Shown in pieces: positions 14,924-20,225 of a DNA stretch of 20,225 nt. Location: contig JAJXTB010000041.1 in NCBI GenBank assembly GCA_021784205.1, positions 1 through 20,225 on the forward strand, read 5' to 3'. The stretch is from Actinomycetes bacterium. GTDB taxonomy: Bacteria; Actinomycetota; Acidimicrobiia; Acidimicrobiales; RAAP-2. The notes under the pieces are model-generated. The model was not told the DNA's origin, made no database searches, and worked only from the letters and a program-made list of their open reading frames with translations. The position numbers and the translations under genes were made by a program. Positions within the stretch are counted from its first letter, which is position 1. Each line of letters begins with the position of its first letter.

Positions 14924-15082
14924 GTCGTCTCCTCGCTATCTCTTCGCGAGGTCGCCCTCGCCCACGAATTTCCGCCCTCGGCACGCAAAATTCCGCGTCC
15001 CGCGGGATCGACGTCACTCAACCTAGCCCACCCGCGCGACTCGCTCGTACGGACCTCGGTCACGAAAACTCGTGAAAAATTG
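14924..15082 (-). promoter_or_regulatory. sdh operon leader and promoter region
   Basis: The 159-bp gap between the lysR stop and the sdhC start must hold the sdh promoter unless lysR and sdh are cotranscribed. On the minus strand it runs from an AT-rich patch (about 15060-15085) to GAGGAG at 14930-14935. Besides the inverted repeat listed separately, a 10-bp palindrome TCCCGCGGGA lies at 14998-15007. I cannot identify the -10/-35 boxes with confidence. Confidence 0.45.
15060..15075. repeat. Inverted repeat TCACGA-N4-TCGTGA upstream of sdhC
   Basis: Perfect 6-bp arms around a 4-bp spacer (AAAC), about 137 bp upstream of the sdhC start and 8 bp after the lysR stop. No T-run follows on either strand in the sense needed for a standard terminator, although five Ts precede it on the minus strand. 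An operator for an sdh regulator is the more likely reading. The binding protein is unknown. Confidence 0.45.
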
Positions 15083-16057
15083 TTACGCGTCGATGGCGGC
15101 GACTTCTTCGTGCGGCGCTCCGGGCTCGACCAGCTCGGCGTGGGACCGGCCCGGCCAGCCGCGCTCGCCGAGGTACATCGTCAACTCGTTGGCGAACGTG
15201 CTCGCGGCTCGCGACAGGACGCGGTTGCGCGCCTGGACGAGGCCGATCGTGCGTTCGAGCACGGGTGACTGCAGGTGCAGCACGTGCAGGTTCGGGTGCG
15301 TCGAGGCCATCAGGCTCGGCACGATCGCGGCGCCCATCCCCGCGCCGACAAAGGCGTGGAAGGTCCCCATCTCGGCGCCCTCGAGAGCGATGGTGGGTAT
15401 GACACCTGCACGACTGAAGGCCGCGAGGGTCGCCGCGCGGATGTCGTAGCCCTCGGCGAACATGATGAGCGGCACGTTGTCCAAGTCGGCGAGGTTCACC
15501 TTGGCGCGCGAGGCGAGCGGGTGAGAGTGCGAGACCACGACGACGAGACGTTCGACGGCGAGCATCGCGGATTCGAGACTCGCCGCGTGAAGGGGCATGA
15601 TTGCGATCGCCAGATCCAACTCGCCGCTCTCGAGGCGCGTGGCGATCTCCTCGCTGTCGCGCTCGACCACGCGTAGCGAGATGCCGGGGTGGCGCCGGTG
15701 GAACTCGGTGAGGGCGTAGGGCAAGAGTGTCGAGCCGAGGCTCGGGGTGACGCCGATGGTGAGCTGTCCGCGCAAGATCTCGTCGACCTCGGTCACGGCG
15801 GTCAGCACGTCGTCGAGTCCCTCGAGCACGCGTCGCGCGAAGGGCAGGAGAGCGCGTCCGGCGTCGGTGAGGGCGACGGGGCGTTGGTCGCGGTGAAAGA
15901 GCGTGGCGCCGAGGATTCGCTCGAGACGGTGGATCTGCGAGCTGATCGAGGGCTGGGCCACGTGCAGGCTGTCCGCGGCGGCCGTGAACTGCTGCTCGTC
16001 GGCGACCGCCACGAAACAGCGCAACTGTTGGACCGTCAGATCACGATTCATCAACAT
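15083..16057 (-). CDS. LysR-type transcriptional regulator
   Basis: A 324-residue DNA-binding regulator of normal family length. The N-terminal winged helix-turn-helix (about 6-65) reads LTVQQLRCFVAVADEQQFTAAADSLHV in register with the family, with AQPSISSQIHRLE (34-46) as the recognition helix and GATLFHRDQRPVALTDAG after it. The effector domain (about 95-300) begins LTIGVTPSLGSTLLP and contains ELDLAIAI and GVIPTIALEGAEM. The effector is unknown. The start is ATG 16057 with TAGGAG upstream; a second ATG 6 nt later is less well placed. LysR regulators usually act on divergent neighbours, here the secreted-protein gene at 16122. It also lies directly upstream of sdhCAB in the same direction, so either is a plausible target. 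Confidence 0.93.
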   Translation of the reverse strand: MLMNRDLTVQQLRCFVAVADEQQFTAAADSLHVAQPSISSQIHRLERILGATLFHRDQRPVALTDAGRALLPFARRVLEGLDDVLTAVTEVDEILRGQLTIGVTPSLGSTLLPYALTEFHRRHPGISLRVVERDSEEIATRLESGELDLAIAIMPLHAASLESAMLAVERLVVVVSHSHPLASRAKVNLADLDNVPLIMFAEGYDIRAATLAAFSRAGVIPTIALEGAEMGTFHAFVGAGMGAAIVPSLMASTHPNLHVLHLQSPVLERTIGLVQARNRVLSRAASTFANELTMYLGERGWPGRSHAELVEPGAPHEEVAAIDA

Positions 16058-16121
16058 AGCTAACTCCTATCACATGGAGAGGAAAGATTGATTTGAAATC
16101 TGTACTAGTTCACTATACGTT
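16058..16121. promoter_or_regulatory. Divergent lysR / secreted-protein promoter with dyad
   Basis: A 64-bp AT-rich divergent region. AGATT-N7-AATCT (16085-16101) is a 5-bp dyad whose centre contains the perfect palindrome GATTT-G-AAATC (16090-16100), a plausible LysR binding box. For the rightward gene, TTGAAA (16093-16098) lies 17 nt before TACGTT (16116-16121) and 15 nt before TATACG (16114-16119). Either would start transcription almost at the ATG codons at 16122 and 16128, suggesting a leaderless message. The dyad overlaps the -35 boxes, where a repressor or autoregulator could act. Confidence 0.45.
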
Positions 16122-16700
16122 ATGCATATGACTTCAGTTCGACAAATCTTAAGAATCACGCTGGCCCCCGTGGCCGCCTTCAGTCTCACCGGTGTCGCGT
16201 CGGGCGTACTTGCCCCGGCCGCCCACGCGGCATCGGTGTCACACGCCGTGAAAGTCACCAAGGTGAGTTTCAAGGGAACATACACGGGCACTATTGCCAT
16301 GCTCTGGGATGCCAATACTGTCTCGGCCACGGCGGTGAAGGGCACCGGCGTCGGCACCCTGCTCGGCAAGAGCACCGTCATCGGAAAGGGCACCGCGTCC
16401 ACGTCCAGCACCTGTGACCCGCTCTGGGGAGCGGGATCGATCACTGGCGGCGGCTCGAAGCTGCTGCTCAAGGTCGTCTCATCCTCGGCCACCAAGGCCT
16501 GCGCGGCCGGTGAGAGCGCGCCGACCACGGTGACGGTGACCGGTGTCGCCAAGGTCATCGGTGGCGCGGGCAAGTACAAGGGGGCGAGCGGCACGTTGAA
16601 GATCAGCGGTTCATTCCAAATCCAGTCCAACACGGCCGGCTCGCACGAGACCGATTCATTCAAGGCGACCCTCTCGGGCGTCATCACGATCCGTAAGTAG
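16122..16700 (+). CDS. Secreted small protein with AOC-barrel-like C-terminal motif
   Basis: A 192-residue protein of unknown function. A signal peptide is clear: basic start (RQILR), hydrophobic core, and a probable cleavage site after AHA (34-36). The mature part is rich in Gly, Ser, Thr and Val in alternating strand-like runs. GGAGKYKGASGTL (147-159) strongly recalls the GGTGxYxGAxGTL hairpin of allene oxide cyclase/dirigent-type barrels. Two cysteines (98, 127) could form a disulfide outside the cell. No Shine-Dalgarno sequence precedes ATG 16122 or the in-frame ATG 16128, and a promoter-like site abuts them, so translation may be leaderless, possibly from 16128. It is divergent from lysR and followed by two more secreted proteins. 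Confidence 0.8.
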   Translation: MHMTSVRQILRITLAPVAAFSLTGVASGVLAPAAHAASVSHAVKVTKVSFKGTYTGTIAMLWDANTVSATAVKGTGVGTLLGKSTVIGKGTASTSSTCDPLWGAGSITGGGSKLLLKVVSSSATKACAAGESAPTTVTVTGVAKVIGGAGKYKGASGTLKISGSFQIQSNTAGSHETDSFKATLSGVITIRK

Positions 16701-16726
16701 TTCTCGAACATCAGAGGAGGCAGTAC

Positions 16727-17386
16727 ATGAAGCGCATCATCTCTCTAGCCACCGCCGGGGCGATCGCCCTCAGTGGGGCGTCGTTCGTCGGCGTCGCGAC
16801 GGCTAGCGCCGACACGACGACGACCACGACTGGCCCGACGACGACCACGACGCTGGGTCCCCCGATCCAGGGTGTCGGCCCGCTCTCGGTCTACCTGAAC
16901 GTCGACACCGTGGTCGGCAGCCGCGCCGCCCCCGGTGTGACGCCTGCGGTCGGTTGCGCCATGACCAACGAGTTCCTCGTTGGCCAGATGGTTGTCTTTC
17001 GGATGTCGGGCGTGAATGTCGCGGCGGGCGGCACGCCGCTCACGCCGGCCAACGTGATCAGCGCCAACGTCGTGATCCCGGGCGTCGCCGCGCCGTTGCC
17101 GATGAACTACGGCAACCACGGCACGGTCGCGTTCTGGACCGTGGGTTGGTCGACCGTCGGCTACCCGACTTTGGGCGTTGTTAACTTCCAGATCGTCGTG
17201 AAGACGGCCGCGGTCAAGGCCGTGACCCAGCGCTACAAGGCGCGCATCGTCGTCAACAAGAAGGTCCGGTACGTCTGGCGCACCCGAGTCCTCAAGCCCG
17301 CCGTCGGCGTCCAGACCTTCACCTACAGCCAAGCCGGAACCGCGGTCAACTCTCAGCTCACGCTGAACGCCGCGCCCAAGGCCTAA
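16727..17386 (+). CDS. Secreted protein with Thr-rich linker, unknown function
   Basis: A 219-residue exported protein I do not recognise. The signal peptide is MKRIISLATAGAIALSGASF with cleavage probably after ASA (about 26-28). A Thr-rich linker follows (30-43, encoded by near-repeats of ACGACGACC), then GPPIQGVGPLSVYLNV. The body looks beta-rich and has one cysteine in GCAMTNEF. Near the end comes a basic segment RYKARIVVNKKVRYVWRTR (about 174-192), which may bind a polymer or the wall. The ATG has AGAGGAGG at good spacing and lies 26 nt after the previous stop, so the two genes are probably one transcript. A strong hairpin follows it. No transmembrane segment or sortase motif is visible, so it is likely released or loosely bound. 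Confidence 0.75.
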   Translation: MKRIISLATAGAIALSGASFVGVATASADTTTTTTGPTTTTTLGPPIQGVGPLSVYLNVDTVVGSRAAPGVTPAVGCAMTNEFLVGQMVVFRMSGVNVAAGGTPLTPANVISANVVIPGVAAPLPMNYGNHGTVAFWTVGWSTVGYPTLGVVNFQIVVKTAAVKAVTQRYKARIVVNKKVRYVWRTRVLKPAVGVQTFTYSQAGTAVNSQLTLNAAPKA

Positions 17387-17391
17387 CACCA

Positions 17392-17425
17392 TTTGATGCC
17401 CGGGTCACCTGACCCGGGCATCAAA
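17392..17425 (+). terminator. Perfect 15-bp hairpin after the second secreted-protein gene
   Basis: Arms 17392-17406 and 17411-17425 (TTTGATGCCCGGGTC and its complement) around the loop ACCT, starting 5 nt after the stop codon. The stem is GC-rich and very stable. No T-run follows (GTATTC), so it is not a textbook intrinsic terminator. It may be an actinobacterial U-less terminator or an mRNA 3'-end stabiliser that separates expression of the gene at 17470. Confidence 0.7.
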
Positions 17426-17469
17426 GTATTCGCGCCGTGATACGCGCGACCTCTGGAAAGGACCAGGAA

Positions 17470-19149
17470 ATGAAGTTAGACCTTATGAAGAGCCGCCGAG
17501 TGGTGGTCCGCGCGGCCATCGGCGCACTACTGCCTCTCACCCTTCTCGCCACCGCGGGCAGCGCCAGCTCGGGCCCGGCGGTGACCACTCTCGTCGCTCC
17601 TGCGATTCCCGGGGTGGCCGCGCTGCCATTCACGGGCATCACGGCGCCACCGGCGACCGCGAGTCCCACGATGGGCAACCTGACCTTGACTCCGTACTCG
17701 GGCGTCGAGGGCACCCCCTTTAGCATCGCGGGCGCGAGCCTGCCCGCTAACACCCCCGTCACTCTGACCTGGTCGACCGCCAACGTCTCGTGGAACGTCG
17801 ACGCTGAGCCGAACACGGTGAACTACCTCGGTCGCGCCCAGACCAACTTCAACGTCGTACTCGCCACCGTCACCACCGACGCGAGCGGCGCCTTCTCCTA
17901 CAAGACCACGGTGCCCGTAGACTTCGGCGGCACGCACGACATCTACGCCGTTGTCAATGGCGTCAATGTTCTCCACGGCGGCTTCGAGGTCTTTCGCACG
18001 CTCAGCGTCACCCCCAAGAGCGGACCGATCGGTACGCCGATTCACATCACCTACACCGGCATCGGTGCCTCGCTCTACACCGGCGGCGGTTCGGTACTGT
18101 GGGATAACCACTTCACCGGTGAGGTCATGGCGAACTGGACCCGCGGAACGGCCAGCGTGACAATCCGCGCTGCCGGGCCGGTTGGACGCCACGTGATTCA
18201 GGTCGGTGACGGTATCGGTGTGCTCTACATGAACATCATCCAGTCCCCGGTGCCCTACGCCAACGGTGGCTCTGCCATATTCACCACGACCAAGGGGCAC
18301 GTGAATCTCGCGCCCTCCATCGTCTGGCCGACCCAGGTCACGCCCACGCTCAATCAGGTGACGACACTCTCGAACGCGGGTCTCGACCCGGCCAGCAAGG
18401 CTGTGGCGACTCTCTCGACGACGAGCGGTCCGGTGCTCTCCAAGACCAACGTCTCGGTGACGGGTCTCACGGGCACGGGCACCGATCAGCTGGTGTGGTC
18501 GACGGTCGTCGGCAGCCGGGTGAACTGCCCGACGTCCTCGTGCTGGGCCTTCCAGTCGGTCCCCCTGGGCTCGGCCGCGGTCGTGAACGGGGCGCTCAGC
18601 GCCTCGGTCACCATTCCCGACGGCCTGGGCGGCTGGCACGTCATCCAGGTAGTGAACGGCTCGAGCATCGAGGCCCAGGTCCCCTTCTACGTGAAGGAGA
18701 GCATCGTGCCTTTCTATGACAAGGCCGGGAAACTCCTCAGTATGGGCATCGCCACCTCTACCAAGTCAACCAGCGCCGCGGCGCTCGCCGCGGGCCAGTC
18801 GGGCGTAGGGACATACAAATTCAAGGAGGGCCAGGAGCTCACCATCAGTCTGAGGGGCGTCGGTTGGACCCAGCTCGACAACACCCTGGCGGTTGACTAC
18901 GACAACAGCCACATCGGATACGGCTGCGGCTTCAACTCCCAGGGTTACACGGTGATCCACCTCTTTGCCACCGGTGGCGTGGGCACTCACATCATTGACC
19001 TGTACCCCCAGCTCTACACGAACCAGCCGTCCTTTCCGAACACTCCCTACGGGATGCTGCCCGTGCTGAGTTACGCGCGCGACTTCCCGGGACTTGCTCT
19101 CGGCTATCAGGTTCCGTCATTTCACTTTGCGATCACCATCGTGAAGTAA
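17470..19149 (+). CDS. Large secreted protein with four Ig/TIG-like repeats
   Basis: A 559-residue exported protein, function unknown. The signal peptide spans about 1-34 (basic KSRRVVVR, hydrophobic core, ending GSASS). The mature part appears to hold four beta-sandwich-like repeats. The anchors are GGTHDIYAVVNG (153-164), VGRHVIQVGDG (238-248), GGWHVIQVVNG (387-397) and VGTHIIDLYPQ (504-514). Several repeats begin with TPxSGxxGTP-type turns (74-83, 181-190), the pattern of IPT/TIG or filamin-like domains in surface proteins. Cys353 and Cys358 (NCPTSSC) could pair. No anchor motif or C-terminal membrane segment is seen. ATG 17470 is chosen for AAAGGA upstream; an in-frame GTG at 17437 would only add a poor leader. 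A strong terminator follows, and the 3' end overlaps the MMPL gene by 17 bp. Confidence 0.78.
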   Translation: MKLDLMKSRRVVVRAAIGALLPLTLLATAGSASSGPAVTTLVAPAIPGVAALPFTGITAPPATASPTMGNLTLTPYSGVEGTPFSIAGASLPANTPVTLTWSTANVSWNVDAEPNTVNYLGRAQTNFNVVLATVTTDASGAFSYKTTVPVDFGGTHDIYAVVNGVNVLHGGFEVFRTLSVTPKSGPIGTPIHITYTGIGASLYTGGGSVLWDNHFTGEVMANWTRGTASVTIRAAGPVGRHVIQVGDGIGVLYMNIIQSPVPYANGGSAIFTTTKGHVNLAPSIVWPTQVTPTLNQVTTLSNAGLDPASKAVATLSTTSGPVLSKTNVSVTGLTGTGTDQLVWSTVVGSRVNCPTSSCWAFQSVPLGSAAVVNGALSASVTIPDGLGGWHVIQVVNGSSIEAQVPFYVKESIVPFYDKAGKLLSMGIATSTKSTSAAALAAGQSGVGTYKFKEGQELTISLRGVGWTQLDNTLAVDYDNSHIGYGCGFNSQGYTVIHLFATGGVGTHIIDLYPQLYTNQPSFPNTPYGMLPVLSYARDFPGLALGYQVPSFHFAITIVK

Positions 19150-20225
19150 CCCCGCGCCTCCCAGCGCTCGAACGCCCGCCCTCGACGAGGGCGGGCGTTT
19201 TCGTGGGCCAGGCCGCGTCGCCGAGCAGGGCGAGCACGCTCGGCAGCACGAGTGCGCGCACGATGAACGCGTCAATCACGACCCCCGCGGCCAGGCCGAC
19301 ACCCAGCTCCTGGAGCCCGGCGACGCGACCGATGACGAGACCCACCAGCGCCGCCACCATCACCGCGGCGGCTCCGGTCACGACCGGCCCGGTCGCGCTC
19401 AGCGCCTCTGCGACGGCCTCGCGCCCGCGCGCGCCGTGCAGGCGCGCTTCGCGCACCGCGCCCACCACGAAGACCTCGTAGTCCATGGACAGCCCGAAGA
19501 GCACGGCGAAGAGGAAGACCGGCACCCAGGACTCGATCGCGTCGACGCGATAGGTGCCCAGCCACGACGAGGCGACGCCGTCGCGAAAGACCGCGACCAG
19601 CACCCCGAGGGCGCCCGCGACCGAGGCGAGGTCGAGGAGGATCGCGAGCAGGGCGATGGGCAGACCGAAGGTCGCAAGCAGGATGAGTCCCGCGAGGACC
19701 AGAGCTCCGGCCACCACCCAGGGCATCGAGCGCGCAAGGCGCGTCACGAAGTCATGCGCCTGGGCCGGCGCGCCGCCCACCACGACGCTCGAGCCCGTCG
19801 GAAAGCGCGCCGCGGGAATCGCCGCGCGGATCTCGTCGACGAGGTGGCTGGTGGCTGCGCTCGCGAAGTCCTGGCGCGTGACGACGATGACGCGCGAGTA
19901 GCGCCCGGTCGCGTCCACGTAGGGCCGCCTCTCGCCCTCAGCGACGATCGTGACATCGCTCAGGCCGAGGATGGCTGAGGCCAGCCGGTTGCGCGCGGCG
20001 AGCAGCGCCGGCTCGTTGGCGCCCCCTTTGTGGCCGCTGTCGAGGACGATCTCGACGGGCGCGACCACGCCCACGCCAACGCGGGACTCGATCAGGGCGA
20101 GAGCCCGGGTTGACTCGAGGCCGCCCGGCACGGCGCGCAGAGACCCCGCGGTGAGTGAGAGGCCGGCTATGGGGGCGGCGAGCACGGCGAGCACCACGAG
20201 CGACACCACGAGCACAGCGAGGGGG
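19133..20225 (-). CDS. MMPL/RND-family transporter, C-terminal half (5' partial)
   Basis: The visible 360-odd residues are the second half of an MmpL-type membrane transporter, a family that moves lipids or other hydrophobic compounds out of the cell. A membrane segment at the right edge (VVSLVVLAVLAAPIAGLSL) corresponds to the mid-protein helix. A periplasmic loop follows (about 20-160 counting from base 20215). The last five helices contain the family signature FGLSMDYEVFVVGAVREA (240-257), and GVGLAAGVVIDAFIVRALVLPS (from 305) closes the core. The charged tail ends WPTKTPALVEGGRSS. The frame is open to base 20225, so the N-terminal half is outside; the GTG at 20215 is internal. The 3' end is convergent with, and overlaps, the secreted-protein gene. 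Confidence 0.88.
   Translation of the reverse strand, partial: PLAVLVVSLVVLAVLAAPIAGLSLTAGSLRAVPGGLESTRALALIESRVGVGVVAPVEIVLDSGHKGGANEPALLAARNRLASAILGLSDVTIVAEGERRPYVDATGRYSRVIVVTRQDFASAATSHLVDEIRAAIPAARFPTGSSVVVGGAPAQAHDFVTRLARSMPWVVAGALVLAGLILLATFGLPIALLAILLDLASVAGALGVLVAVFRDGVASSWLGTYRVDAIESWVPVFLFAVLFGLSMDYEVFVVGAVREARLHGARGREAVAEALSATGPVVTGAAAVMVAALVGLVIGRVAGLQELGVGLAAGVVIDAFIVRALVLPSVLALLGDAAWPTKTPALVEGGRSSAGRRGVTSRW
19171..19201 (+). terminator. Intrinsic terminator of the secreted-protein gene
   Basis: Arms 19171-19184 and 19186-19199 (AACGCCCGCCCTCG and its complement) with a minimal turn, followed by TTTT across the end of the stem (19198-19201). It starts 21 nt after the stop at 19149. 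On the opposite strand the same bases are coding sequence for the tail of the MMPL transporter, after its last membrane segment. Confidence 0.85.

Noticed and set aside
16070..16711. Minus-strand open frame opposite the first secreted-protein gene
   Set aside because: The plus-strand frame has a signal peptide and a barrel-like motif; the antisense frame has neither and would run into the lysR promoter.
16815..16855. Microsatellite-like ACGACGACC tract
   Set aside because: It is explained by codons of the Thr-rich linker following the signal peptide; codon use varies, so it is not a simple repeat expansion.

Overview
This is a high-GC bacterial window that reads as a chromosomal segment of an actinobacterium. 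I would place it tentatively in or near the Acidimicrobiia. The grounds are GTG/ATG starts with GGAG-type ribosome binding sites, many 1-4 nt gene overlaps, a mycobacterial Sdh1-like succinate dehydrogenase (sdhC-sdhA-sdhB with a long membrane subunit), and actinobacterial-looking PurH and FolD. I see no rRNA, tRNA, CRISPR array, insertion sequence or phage gene. The lineage call is inference and was not searched.

Left part (1-5312, + strand): a tightly packed one-carbon/purine and central-metabolism run. It holds purN (5' end cut by the window), purH, folD, a small type II mannose-6-phosphate isomerase-like cupin, metF, a 43-codon internally deleted remnant of isocitrate dehydrogenase (icd), and malate dehydrogenase (mdh). 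PurN and PurH use 10-formyl-tetrahydrofolate, FolD makes it, and MetF draws on the same folate pool. The icd remnant keeps the gene's start, its N-terminal beta-strand motif, its C-terminal CSEFG motif and its stop, all in frame, but lacks everything between. It is the most unusual object in the window.

Middle part (5309-11506): a SAM-dependent methyltransferase converges on mdh. After a 202-bp AT-richer gap comes a large membrane-anchored PAS-PAS-GGDEF-EAL protein with both catalytic motifs and the inhibitory site intact. A DUF2157-like multi-pass membrane protein follows. It converges, with an 11-bp overlap, on a minus-strand unit.

That unit (14923 down to 10386) is sdhC-sdhA-sdhB, then an SCP2-like protein and a uridine/purine nucleoside phosphorylase-like protein, all coupled by overlaps or zero spacing. 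Upstream and in the same direction lies a LysR-type regulator (15083-16057), with a 16-bp inverted repeat in the gap before sdhC.

Right part (16122-20225): divergent from lysR is a set of three secreted proteins of unknown function. They are a small AOC-barrel-like protein, a Thr-linker protein and a 559-residue protein with four Ig/TIG-like repeats. Strong hairpins follow the second and third. The last hairpin lies inside the 3' coding end of a convergent MMPL/RND-family transporter whose N-terminal half is beyond the right edge.
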